Origin: Streptomyces sp. 840.1
Lineage (GTDB): Bacteria; Actinomycetota; Actinomycetes; Streptomycetales; Streptomycetaceae
Assembly (NCBI RefSeq): GCF_003751445.1
Contig: NZ_RJUU01000003.1
Coordinates: forward strand, 1,178,001-1,242,000
Reading direction: 5' to 3'
Length of the DNA stretch: 64,000 bases
Numbering within the stretch: position 1 is the first letter of the stretch; each line of letters starts with the position of its first letter. The position numbers were made by a program, and so were the translations under genes. Positions 54,778-63,076 of the stretch are shown here, in pieces. A model generated the notes under the pieces. It saw only the letters and a program-made list of their open reading frames with translations, ran no database searches and was not told the origin of the DNA.

Positions 54778-55761
54778 TCAGTGATCGTGGCCGTGGTCGG
54801 CCTCGGCAGGCGGGAAGAACACGACGTGCGGCTCGGCGTTCTCGTCCAATCGGAGGCTGTGGTACATCGTGAGCGTGTGATTCACGCCCAGGGTCTCCAC
54901 ACCACCCAGCCGCCCGGACCACTTCTGGATGACAGGTTGGGCGGCCTCCGCCGCAGCCGCCTCGTACATCGTCTTGAAGTACAGGTAGATGTGGTCGGTT
55001 CCGACCGTCTCACGGGCGAGCCTGCGCTTCTCCGGCGTGATCTCCAAGGCGTGGCGTGCCGCGGTGCGTATGTCGTGCATGTACTCGCGCTGGATCTTGA
55101 CGTCCTGCCGCGTCCCCAGCCGGGTCAGATGGCCGGTGATCATGGTGTCGAAGTCGAAGGAGAGCGCGTGATCGTGATGCGCCATGAATCCGCGGATGTC
55201 CTTGGACTGGGCGATGTTGGTGAACGGGACCCACCCGGGATAGATGACGTCGACGAGCATCAGAATCCGCTGACGCGGCAGGTGAATGAAGCTGTTGCCC
55301 GGCGCGTGGTTGCTGCCCTTGTAGTGCATCTCGATCACCTGGCCACCCACCTCCAACCGATGCGAGTCCCGGAAGGTGACATCGGGCGGACGCCGCAGGG
55401 CATCGTCTGCCTCGCTCAGCAGGGTGTGGGTCTCCTGCTGCGCGATGCGGACCGCATCGTCCGGAAACTGGTTCACCGTGCCGATGTGGTCACCGTGGGA
55501 GTGCGTGTACAGGACGTGGCTGATCGGTTTACCGGTCACATCGCGGATGGCCCGGGTCACGAGCGGTCCGAGCGACGGCGGCGCGTCGATGGCGACGACC
55601 TGATCGTCGCAGACCACGAAGGCACATTGGTATCCACCGTCGGTGACCCAGTGCACGCCGTCGGCGATCTCCCGCACCAGATATCCGGAGGGCGGAACCG
55701 TCGGCCCGATCGCTTGTGCCGGAATCGAGGGGATCTCGATCCCGCCGGCGGTGTGCGTCAT
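54778..55761 (-). CDS. Metallo-beta-lactamase-fold hydrolase, cytoplasmic paralogue
   Basis: 327 aa from the ATG at 55761; the longer ORF to 55797 is less likely. Metal motif YTHSHGDHIGTV, second His in EMHYKGSNHAPGN, Asp in MLVDVIYPGWVPF and a late His in ITGHLTRLG. Colinear with the Tat-exported gene at 46578-47669 but with no signal peptide, so it acts in the cytoplasm. The C-terminal HDHDH-like ending could bind metal. It lies downstream of the SARP-type regulator; candidate SARP repeats at 55821-55839 precede it. Confidence 0.88.
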   Translation of the reverse strand: MTHTAGGIEIPSIPAQAIGPTVPPSGYLVREIADGVHWVTDGGYQCAFVVCDDQVVAIDAPPSLGPLVTRAIRDVTGKPISHVLYTHSHGDHIGTVNQFPDDAVRIAQQETHTLLSEADDALRRPPDVTFRDSHRLEVGGQVIEMHYKGSNHAPGNSFIHLPRQRILMLVDVIYPGWVPFTNIAQSKDIRGFMAHHDHALSFDFDTMITGHLTRLGTRQDVKIQREYMHDIRTAARHALEITPEKRRLARETVGTDHIYLYFKTMYEAAAAEAAQPVIQKWSGRLGGVETLGVNHTLTMYHSLRLDENAEPHVVFFPPAEADHGHDH

Positions 55762-55820
55762 CGTCTCTCGCTTTCGTGCGTACGGCGTCGAAGTCACGGC
55801 CCAAGCGTGATCCGGGGAGC

Positions 55821-55839
55821 GTTAATCGCCCCGAAATCG
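55821..55839. promoter_or_regulatory. Candidate weak SARP repeat pair
   Basis: GTTAATCG (55821) and CGAAATCG (55832) start 11 bp apart, in the 90-bp spacer before the metallo-hydrolase gene. The first copy resembles the GTTA-N-CCG units at 62949-62998; the second is weak. Confidence 0.35.
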
Positions 55840-55850
55840 CGGGCCGTTGC

Positions 55851-58800
55851 TCACTGCCGCAACCGGGCCACCAAGCGCCGCACCTCGACTGACGGCGCGA
55901 CTCCCATCTCCCGCATCGCCGCCGTGTACCGCCGGTACAGGGCCAGTACGGAGTCGTCGCTGCCGCTCGCATGGGCCAGTTGGATCGCGAGCTGCCACGC
56001 CTGCTCGCGGTACGGGCTCCGCCGGAGCACGCTGTCGACGAGTCGGCGCGCCTCGCGGTACCTGCTGAGCCGGAACGCCAGCCTGGCCGCTTCGACACGG
56101 CCGCCGTCGATCCGGTCGCCGATCTCGGTGCGGCGCAGCTCCACCCAGGTGCTGCCCAGCGTCGCGAGGTAGGGCCCCCGCTCGGCACGTGCCAGCGCGT
56201 CGGTCATGGTGCGTAATCGGATTTCGCCGTCCTGGCGCTCGGCCTGTACGAGGGTGTCGAGCAGGACCTGTGCCGAGCCACTGACGAGGTCAGGGCGGCC
56301 GAGGCGAAACCGGTCACCGTCCTGCTGGGGCATGAGCTCCTCGGGAAGTACCTCGCGCAGCCGGTAGAGCGCCTGGCGCAGGTAGCTCCGGCCGGCGGCG
56401 TCATTGCGGCTGTCGAACAGGGCGTCCAGCAGTTCCTGCCGGGGCACCTCACGCCGCTCCGCGAGCAGGTAGCTCAGCAGCTCCATGCTCTTGCTGAGCC
56501 GCAGCGGGGCTCGCTGTCCGTCGACAGTCAGGAAGGGTTCGCCGAACTCCTCCAGCAGCAGACGCGGAGCCCGGGACGCGACCCTCAGCGTGTCCTGGCC
56601 GGACAACGCGGCGGTGAGCTCGTGCCAGCGTGACATCCGGGTCGGAGAGGCGTCCGCCTCCCGCACCGCCACGGCGGGGACGTCGGCGAGCGCGGCCAGC
56701 AGCAGGTGCTGTGACCCCTGTGCCGCGGATTCGCTGAGGGCGAGCTCAGCCGCCGCGTCGGAAGCGTCCTCCTCACCGAGACGCCAGTACGCCTCCGCCA
56801 AATAGACCGCTCCCGTCGCCAGTTCGAGCCGCCGGTCGCCCCGCCGCATGCTGTCGACGCACGCCTCCAGTTCCCCGCGTGCCTCGGCGTCACGATCTCG
56901 GAAGAGCAGGGAGAGCCCGTGCCACAGCTGGTGCAGCTCGCGGCTGAACGCGTAGTCGGTGGCACCGCGTTCCTTGGCTTCAGCGAGGGCGTGGTCGGCT
57001 GCGGCGGTGTCGTGGCGCAGCCGCAGACACAGCTTCGCCTCGTTCAGCCATCCCAGGATGTGGTACAGCCGGGAACCGGTGTCCGCGATCAGGCGGCGGC
57101 CGCGTTCCAGGGCGGCCGATGCCTCGTCCCCGTACCCGAGGTCACTCATGAGGTCGACCGCGTCCACCGCGTGCAGCCAGGGCGGCTGCCACGATTCCCG
57201 GCGTACTTCATACATCTCCATGGCTTCTTCCAGGCGTCCTGTCGCCCGTAGTCCGGCGATGATCCAGGGCACGCCGAGGACGGGGCGCGCAGGCTCGCCT
57301 CCGGCCGGGCGGTCCAGCCCGCGTAATCTGCCGCGGAAGTAGCCGATGCGCATGTGCATCCCGTCGACGGCGCTCGCGGGCGCCGGAGCGTAGTCGGGGA
57401 ACGGGGGCGAGGTGCCGTCGGCCAGGGCCAGGAGGCTCTGGCCGACTTCCCGGGCCCGCCCGGCGGGCAGCCGCTCCGCGATGGCCCGGGCCTCGCCCAG
57501 CCGGCCGGAATGCCACAGGCACCAGGCCGCCAGGAGGACCACTTCCTCGAAGTGGGGCGAGTCGGGCCCCGGCAGCCACTCATCGCCGTGCCGGTCCAGG
57601 AGTTCGATGCCGCGCCGGCTCTGTTCGAGCGCGAACGACACCCGAAGCACGACAGAGCCGATCTCGGGGGTGGGCACCCTCGCGGGGTCGTGCAGCGCGT
57701 CCAGCCATCGGGCAGCGGAGGTGAAGTCCATACGGGCGACCAGGCGGGGCAGGGCGATCGCTGCCTGCCGCCAGGCATCCTCCGTGTCGCCCAGTTCCAG
57801 CAGCTCTTCGACGGCCTCCTCCAGGGCTCCTCGCCGTACCAGCAGGCCGGCGTGGAGCCGGTGCAGCCGGTCCACGGTCTCCGGATCCGCGGTGCGGACC
57901 AGTTCAGCGGCCAGGAACTCCCGAAACTGGGGACGTGTGGTGAGCCTGCCGCCGTTCTTGGACCAGTACACCGGCAGGTGTTTGTGGCGCAGGCCGGCCA
58001 TGAGACGGACGGCGTCGCTCTGTCCGAGCGCCATGGCGTCGTCGACCGAGATCTCTGGCAGGAGGCTGGTGTGCAGCAGAAAGGTCCGTTCCTCGGCGGA
58101 CAGGGGGCGCAGGATGTTGGCCGCGAGGTAGCCGCGCAGAGCGTCGGCCTTGTGGTCCGCGGGACCGCCGGTCGGCGCTACCTCGAGCAGCACTCCTGCC
58201 ACCCAGCCGCCCGTGGCCGCCAGGATGTCCTGGCCGTCGGCAGCGGGGCGGCCCATGAGTCGCAGGGCGGCCGCCGTCTCGTCGATGTCGAAGGCGAGGT
58301 CCTCGTCGAGTTCGCCGACACGGGAGACGGCGCCGGCCGAATCGACGTCCAGTGCGACGCCGGTACGGGAGATCAACACCAGGTTGACGTCCGCGGGCAG
58401 GTATCGCGCGAGCGCCGACAGGACGACGAGCGCGTCCTCGTCCGCCGTGATCCGCTCGACGTTGTCGCAGACCAGCACCGTGCGGCTGCCCTCGAGGCTC
58501 TCCGCGAGGAGTCCCGCTGCCTCACCGATGTGCATGCCCTGGCGCAGCGCGTCAGAGGCGACGCGGCGTGCCCGGGGAACCTGCGGCTCGACCGCCGCTT
58601 CGAGATAGGCCAGCAATCGCCCGGCAGTCCGCTCGGAGCCGTCGAGCACCAGCCAGGCGACTGGGCGGTCCACATCGCGCAGGGCCAGCGCGACGGCCGT
58701 GGTCTTGCCGCCGCCGGCGGGCGCGCACACCGTGGCCACGGTGTGACGTTCGAGGAGAGACCGGAGCGACAGTGTCAGCCGGTCCCGCCGGACGATGTCG

Positions 58801-58880
58801 TCACCGGGTTCGGGCGCCACGAACTTCCGTCGGATCAGCGTGCGTCGGTCGCCCTCGTCAGTGTCGTGATGATCTTCCAC
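55851..58880 (-). CDS. MalT-like ATPase regulator with C-terminal SARP (wHTH-BTAD) domain
   Basis: 1009 aa from a GTG at 58880. The N-terminus is a STAND ATPase: VCAPAGGGKTTAVALAL (Walker A), TVLVCDNVERI (Walker B) and LVLISRTG (sensor). A long helical TPR-like middle covers about residues 330-760. The C-terminal 230 residues are SARP-like: FLTVDGQRAPLRLSKSMELL and RRSPYREQAWQLAIQLAHAS, ending in a BTAD-type helical bundle. Usual SARPs carry this domain at the N-terminus, so the order is reversed. It probably senses a ligand through the ATPase-TPR part and activates the flanking operons. GTTA-type direct repeats with 11-bp spacing in the metF-SDR promoter are candidate targets. Confidence 0.9.
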   Translation of the reverse strand: MEDHHDTDEGDRRTLIRRKFVAPEPGDDIVRRDRLTLSLRSLLERHTVATVCAPAGGGKTTAVALALRDVDRPVAWLVLDGSERTAGRLLAYLEAAVEPQVPRARRVASDALRQGMHIGEAAGLLAESLEGSRTVLVCDNVERITADEDALVVLSALARYLPADVNLVLISRTGVALDVDSAGAVSRVGELDEDLAFDIDETAAALRLMGRPAADGQDILAATGGWVAGVLLEVAPTGGPADHKADALRGYLAANILRPLSAEERTFLLHTSLLPEISVDDAMALGQSDAVRLMAGLRHKHLPVYWSKNGGRLTTRPQFREFLAAELVRTADPETVDRLHRLHAGLLVRRGALEEAVEELLELGDTEDAWRQAAIALPRLVARMDFTSAARWLDALHDPARVPTPEIGSVVLRVSFALEQSRRGIELLDRHGDEWLPGPDSPHFEEVVLLAAWCLWHSGRLGEARAIAERLPAGRAREVGQSLLALADGTSPPFPDYAPAPASAVDGMHMRIGYFRGRLRGLDRPAGGEPARPVLGVPWIIAGLRATGRLEEAMEMYEVRRESWQPPWLHAVDAVDLMSDLGYGDEASAALERGRRLIADTGSRLYHILGWLNEAKLCLRLRHDTAAADHALAEAKERGATDYAFSRELHQLWHGLSLLFRDRDAEARGELEACVDSMRRGDRRLELATGAVYLAEAYWRLGEEDASDAAAELALSESAAQGSQHLLLAALADVPAVAVREADASPTRMSRWHELTAALSGQDTLRVASRAPRLLLEEFGEPFLTVDGQRAPLRLSKSMELLSYLLAERREVPRQELLDALFDSRNDAAGRSYLRQALYRLREVLPEELMPQQDGDRFRLGRPDLVSGSAQVLLDTLVQAERQDGEIRLRTMTDALARAERGPYLATLGSTWVELRRTEIGDRIDGGRVEAARLAFRLSRYREARRLVDSVLRRSPYREQAWQLAIQLAHASGSDDSVLALYRRYTAAMREMGVAPSVEVRRLVARLRQ

Positions 58881-59114
58881 GGTGACCCGCCTAACTCAGA
58901 GGTCGGCACCACTCGATATCCGGTCGATAGTTGGCTGTCGTCAGGCAGAGCCTTCGCGGCACGTCCAAGGCCCCGCGACATCCGTGGTCGAGCGGGCTGT
59001 GCCGACGGCCAAGCACGCTTCCTCGGCGGCTGACAGCCCGTCAACCTACATATCATGGCAGGGAGATGGCCGCCCGGATCGGGCGAGGGGCGACTGTCGG
59101 ACTCGGACCGGCGC

Positions 59115-59618
59115 TCAGTCGAAGGCCGCCGGGTTACGGAGATACGCCTTGCCGTCGGGGTAGGACACCAGCTCGCACTGCAGACCCCACGGCGACAGGA
59201 AGTAGACCCACCGCTGGCCCTCGTGCGGGCCCCGGCTCCGCGTCGGCTCCGCGAGGACGCGCAGACCTCGTCGCCGCAGGTCGTCTGTCGCGGCGTCGAT
59301 GTCATCGACGTACAGGGCCAGGTGGTGGCCGCCGACATCGCTGTTGAGCGGTGGTTCCAGCCGTTGCCCCGGGGCCCGGTACTCGAAGACCTCCAGGATC
59401 GCCTGTCCGCCGATGCCGAAGAAGTAGATGCGCGGCGACACCGCCCGGTCATGGACGTTGAGGTGCTCACTCATCCAGTGTCCTGTGTCGTCGCGAAGGG
59501 GGCCGAGCCGGTACAGGTACTCGAAACCGAGCACGTCCTCGAAGAACTCGCGCGCCTGGTCGAGGTCGGGAACCGTGATTCCGAAGTGGTCGACTCGTGT
59601 GAGACCGGGGATGGGCAT
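59115..59618 (-). CDS. VOC-family protein, extradiol-dioxygenase-like ligand set
   Basis: 167 aa. Start ATG at 59618 with GGAGG six nt upstream, the strongest ribosome-binding site in the operon. A single pair of beta-alpha-beta modules: TRVDHFGITVPDLDQAREFF, GGHHLALYVDDIDAATDDL and LQCELVSYPDG. The His-His-Glu set matches metal ligands of type-I extradiol dioxygenases in order, but the usual extra N-terminal domain is missing. It is last in the metF-LigM-purU operon, so it may act on the demethylated (catecholic) product. A lyase or binding role is equally possible. Confidence 0.85.
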   Translation of the reverse strand: MPIPGLTRVDHFGITVPDLDQAREFFEDVLGFEYLYRLGPLRDDTGHWMSEHLNVHDRAVSPRIYFFGIGGQAILEVFEYRAPGQRLEPPLNSDVGGHHLALYVDDIDAATDDLRRRGLRVLAEPTRSRGPHEGQRWVYFLSPWGLQCELVSYPDGKAYLRNPAAFD

Positions 59619-59675
59619 GGAACCTCCGTGTGGTGTGATCGCTGTCGGTTGTGCGGGCCGGCGAACGCGTGGGGA

Positions 59676-60533
59676 TCACCGGAACACGATGGTCCGGTTC
59701 CCGTGCAGAAGTACGCGGTTCTCGCAGTGCCAGCGGACCGCGCGTGACAGGGCCAGGCACTCGGCGTCCCGGCCGAGGGTGGTGGCCTCGTCGGCTGTCA
59801 GGGAGTGGTCGATGCGTGCCATCTCCTGCTCGATGATGGGCCCCTCGTCGAGGTCCGGTGTCACATAGTGCGCGGTGGCGCCCACGAGTTTCACTCCCTT
59901 GGCATGGGCCTGGTAATAGGGGCGGGCGCCCTTGAAGCTGGGAAGCATGGAGTGGTGAATGTTGATGGCGCGCCCGTCCAGCTTCTTGCACAGGTCGGGC
60001 GACAGGATCTGCATGTAGCGGGCGAGCACCACGAGATCGATCTCCAGGTCCTCGACGAGGCCGGACAGCTCTGTTTCCGCGGCCGTCCTGGTCTCCGGCG
60101 TGACCGGTATGTGACGGAACGGGATATCGTAGGCCTCGGCCAGATACCGCAGGTTCGCGTGATTGGACACCACTGCGGCGACCTTCGCGTTCAGCGCGCC
60201 GCTGTGCGCGCGGAACAGCAGGTCGTTCAGGCAGTGCCCGAAACGGCTCACCATGATGAGGACGCGTTGCGGTGCACCGGCCTCCAACAGCCGCCATTCC
60301 GGGGAGAACCGTTGCGGTAGACCGGCGAAACCCGCGCGCAGGGTGTCGGCCGTGACGTGCGGGTCCAGCGCCTCGAACTCGACCCGCATGAAGAATCTGC
60401 CGGCCTCGCGCTCGACGAACTGCTGGCTCTCCACGATGGTGCAGTCGTGTTCGAGGAGCAACGTCGAAACGGCCTGGACGATCCCGGGCTGGTCGGGACA
60501 GGTAAGGGTGAAAACCCAACGGATAGCACTCAT
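59676..60533 (-). CDS. purU: Formyltetrahydrofolate deformylase
   Basis: 285 aa. Start ATG at 60533 with GGAGGA upstream. An N-terminal ACT domain (FTLTCPDQPGIVQAVSTLLL, about residues 8-80) is followed by a formyltransferase-like hydrolase domain with INIHHSMLPSFKGARPYYQA and KLVGATAHYVTPDLDEGPII, including the family's catalytic His and Asp. It hydrolyses 10-formyl-tetrahydrofolate to formate and tetrahydrofolate. Next to a LigM-type methyltransferase and MetF it would regenerate free tetrahydrofolate, so the O-demethylase does not run out of acceptor. Confidence 0.94.
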   Translation of the reverse strand: MSAIRWVFTLTCPDQPGIVQAVSTLLLEHDCTIVESQQFVEREAGRFFMRVEFEALDPHVTADTLRAGFAGLPQRFSPEWRLLEAGAPQRVLIMVSRFGHCLNDLLFRAHSGALNAKVAAVVSNHANLRYLAEAYDIPFRHIPVTPETRTAAETELSGLVEDLEIDLVVLARYMQILSPDLCKKLDGRAINIHHSMLPSFKGARPYYQAHAKGVKLVGATAHYVTPDLDEGPIIEQEMARIDHSLTADEATTLGRDAECLALSRAVRWHCENRVLLHGNRTIVFR

Positions 60534-60592
60534 CCCGATTCACGTCCTCCGCGGTGCAGGGAATGCCTTGCAGCACTTGGTCGGGACAACGG

Positions 60593-61939
60593 TCAGACCA
60601 GCGGGCGTGTATGCAGCGTGGCGCGGATGTATCGCTGGACATGCGGTTCGACGGTGGGTTTCGCCGAACCGCCGTTCTCCTCACCGATGACGATCTCGAC
60701 CTCCCGGCCGTCGGTCGCCTCCGCCTCGTCCACCATGCCCAGGGAGGACCAGCCTCCGACATTGACGGTATAGCCGTTGTTGGCGGACACGCCCACCAGC
60801 CGGCCGTCGACAAGGACCTTGTCGTAGGTGCCGGTGGCGTAGTGAGAGACCGGCATCTCCAGATACTTCGCTCGTGGTCCGGTGCCGAACAGGCTGTCTG
60901 CGACCAAGTCCGCGGTGTCCCGGTCGCTCCAGCGCAGCCACACCTTCCTCCGGTGCGGTTGATCCGCCATCCGCTCGAGCGCCGCGCGTCCGACGAAGTC
61001 ATGGTCGAACTTGATGACGCGTCCGTAGCCGAGGTCCCATGGCGTGACGTAGTAGTCCTCGATGTCCTGCGACACGAAGCTGCCGCCGATGGAGGCGTTC
61101 GCCTCGAAACCCTCGGCGGAGAGCCATTCCCGAAAGGGTTTCATCGAGGCGCCTGTGTAGAGAGCGGGTACCGGCGCGGGAATCCAGCCGGACTCGATGG
61201 CGGTGGAAGGGTAGGCCCGTGCGCCGCCCTGACGCAGCCCGAAGTCCTCGCCGGCCACGAGCAGTGCATCCAGGACCCGTTCGCCGTGCTCTGACGGGCC
61301 GATCAGTTCCAGGCCAGTGAATTCCTGCCCGGGTATGCCGACCATGGTGTGGTTGAGCGCGCGGATCGGAACACCCGCGATCTCGATCTCACCCATGCCG
61401 AAGAACCTGATCCGCGGGAGCGGTGCACCCGCCGCCTTTTCGACGATCCTGTGCGTGGCCGGACCGTTGAGCTGGAAACGGAAGGTGAGGCGCCGGCCGT
61501 CGTTGGCGATGGACCGTTCGTCACGCGTGACCGTGACGCGGTATTGACCCGTTTCGGCTTGGAAAGCGACCCAGTTGGGCGCGACCGGCCGTCCCACCAG
61601 GCTGAACTCGTCATCCTCGAAGCCGAACAGGATGGCGTCACCGACGAAGTATCCGTCGTGGTTGCACGCCACGAACTGTTTCGCCTTGTTCCGTCCGAAG
61701 TTCCGGAAGCCGTTCACGCCGAGGTCGGACATGAGCCGCAGCGCGTCCGGGCCTTTGAAGTAGATGTCCGTCATGTGGTGCGACTGGTCGAAGAGCACCG
61801 CGGTCGCATGCCATGCCCGCTGTTCGTCCCGCCAATTCGTGTATTCCGCACGCATCGGGTACACGTACGGGCCCTGAGGGACGTTGCGCAGCATGTCCGC
61901 GACGTTTCCGGCCTGCTGGATCTTCTCTTCGAGATTCAT
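60593..61939 (-). CDS. Tetrahydrofolate-dependent aryl O-demethylase (LigM/DesA/GcvT family)
   Basis: 448 aa. Start ATG at 61939; the ribosome-binding site is poor. GcvT-like fold with tetrahydrofolate-binding features: TAVLFDQSHHMTDIYFKGPD, ALNHTMVGIPGQEFTGLEL, and the LigM-like TPWDLGYGRVIKFDHDFVGR plus NGYTVNVGGWSSLGMVDEAE. Size and pattern fit vanillate/syringate O-demethylases of the LigM type rather than glycine-cleavage T protein, and no gcvH or gcvP is near. It moves a methyl group from an O-methyl aromatic (or similar) to tetrahydrofolate. The flanking metF and purU genes handle the resulting one-carbon unit. The aromatic substrate is not known. Confidence 0.88.
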   Translation of the reverse strand: MNLEEKIQQAGNVADMLRNVPQGPYVYPMRAEYTNWRDEQRAWHATAVLFDQSHHMTDIYFKGPDALRLMSDLGVNGFRNFGRNKAKQFVACNHDGYFVGDAILFGFEDDEFSLVGRPVAPNWVAFQAETGQYRVTVTRDERSIANDGRRLTFRFQLNGPATHRIVEKAAGAPLPRIRFFGMGEIEIAGVPIRALNHTMVGIPGQEFTGLELIGPSEHGERVLDALLVAGEDFGLRQGGARAYPSTAIESGWIPAPVPALYTGASMKPFREWLSAEGFEANASIGGSFVSQDIEDYYVTPWDLGYGRVIKFDHDFVGRAALERMADQPHRRKVWLRWSDRDTADLVADSLFGTGPRAKYLEMPVSHYATGTYDKVLVDGRLVGVSANNGYTVNVGGWSSLGMVDEAEATDGREVEIVIGEENGGSAKPTVEPHVQRYIRATLHTRPLV

Positions 61940-62004
61940 GAGAAATGCACACTCAACCTTCTGTCGGCGGGCGGAGTTTCGGTGAGGACATCAGAATCCG
62001 CCGG

Positions 62005-62865
62005 TCATCCGGCCTTGTCGGCCTGTTCCGTGCCGGTGGCGCGGGAAATCCATTCGAGTGCGGCGTCGACCTGATTGAAGGAGAACAGGTGCAGACCCTC
62101 GACCGACATTTCAGCGAAGGAGATCTCCTGCTGTACGGCGCGCAGCAGGTCCATGGGTTCATAGGAACGTCCCAGCAGAAGACTGCCGACCATGCCGTGC
62201 TGTCCGGACAAATACCGTACGGACTGTCCGACACCGATTCTGACTGACAGTTCGATCAGTTTCCTGGCCTGCAGCGGAGCCGCGACACCGATCCGAAGCG
62301 GCAGGGTGATGCCGCGGTCACGAGCGGACCGCACCCACGAGGTCAGGGCGGAGGCGTCGAAACAGAGCTGGCTCACCATGTAGTCGGCGTAGTGCTGCTT
62401 GAGCGCCAGAGCCTCCGACAGCTCGTCCTCGCCGATTTTCGGGTGACCCTCCGGGTAACAGCCGACCCCGAGCCGGGTCAGCCCGTGGTCGAACTCGCGC
62501 AGTTCCCGCAGCACGTCCAGGGCCTCGCTGTATGGTCCGACGGGCTCCTCTCCGTCGCCGCCGACCACGAACAGTTCGTCGACCCCGAGGTCGGTCACCC
62601 CGCTTACGAACTCGCGCAGTTGTGCCCGCCCCGCGACCATGCGGGCAGCCAGATGGGGCACGACCCGGAGCCCTGACCGACGGGCGGCCGCCACGTGGTC
62701 GAGGGTCCGTGACAGCCCGAACTTCGGCGAGCACGTGATGCTTATCGTCGTTCCCGCCGGCACTGCGGCCGCCTTCCCTTCCGCGCCCTTCAACGGAATG
62801 ATTTCGATGCTGGAAGCACGGACGATCTCTTCGATCGTCGGCTTCCGGCCAGCAGATCGCACCAT
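62005..62865 (-). CDS. metF: Methylenetetrahydrofolate reductase
   Basis: 286 aa. Start ATG at 62865 with AAGGCGGG upstream. MTHFR barrel: SIEIIPLKGAEGK in place of the usual FEFFPPK block (catalytic Glu kept), DELFVVGGDGEEPVGPYS around the flavin-site Asp, and VSQLCFDASALTSWV. In the housekeeping direction it makes 5-methyl-tetrahydrofolate. Here, next to a methyltransferase that produces 5-methyl-tetrahydrofolate, it probably oxidises it back to the methylene form, as in lignin-aromatic O-demethylation clusters. It is the first gene of the operon, divergent from the SDR. Confidence 0.9.
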   Translation of the reverse strand: MVRSAGRKPTIEEIVRASSIEIIPLKGAEGKAAAVPAGTTISITCSPKFGLSRTLDHVAAARRSGLRVVPHLAARMVAGRAQLREFVSGVTDLGVDELFVVGGDGEEPVGPYSEALDVLRELREFDHGLTRLGVGCYPEGHPKIGEDELSEALALKQHYADYMVSQLCFDASALTSWVRSARDRGITLPLRIGVAAPLQARKLIELSVRIGVGQSVRYLSGQHGMVGSLLLGRSYEPMDLLRAVQQEISFAEMSVEGLHLFSFNQVDAALEWISRATGTEQADKAG

Positions 62866-62948
62866 CGCTGTTTCCCGCCTTCTTGAGCTGGAGCACGTTG
62901 GATCGGGCGTGTGGCCTCGAATTTCGGCAAGAGCGTACGACGGTGATC

Positions 62949-62998
62949 GTTAGACGCTTGTTAACCGCGACTTCGCCGCGTTATCCGCCCGTTAGCCG
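62949..62998. promoter_or_regulatory. Four GTTA-N-CG direct repeats, 11-bp pairs (candidate SARP operator)
   Basis: GTTAGACG (62949), GTTAACCG (62960), GTTATCCG (62980) and GTTAGCCG (62991): two pairs with exactly 11-bp start-to-start spacing, 20 bp between pairs. Eleven-bp direct repeats are the hallmark of SARP binding. They lie in the 211-bp divergent promoter between metF and the SDR gene and are the most likely target of the SARP-type regulator encoded at 55851-58880. Confidence 0.7.
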
Positions 62999-63076
62999 TC
63001 GTTGCTCCTCGGCCGCCCGTGTTCCAGGCTCGGTGTGGCGGTACGGCGCCGCCGGGCATGGACGGAGAAGACAGCA

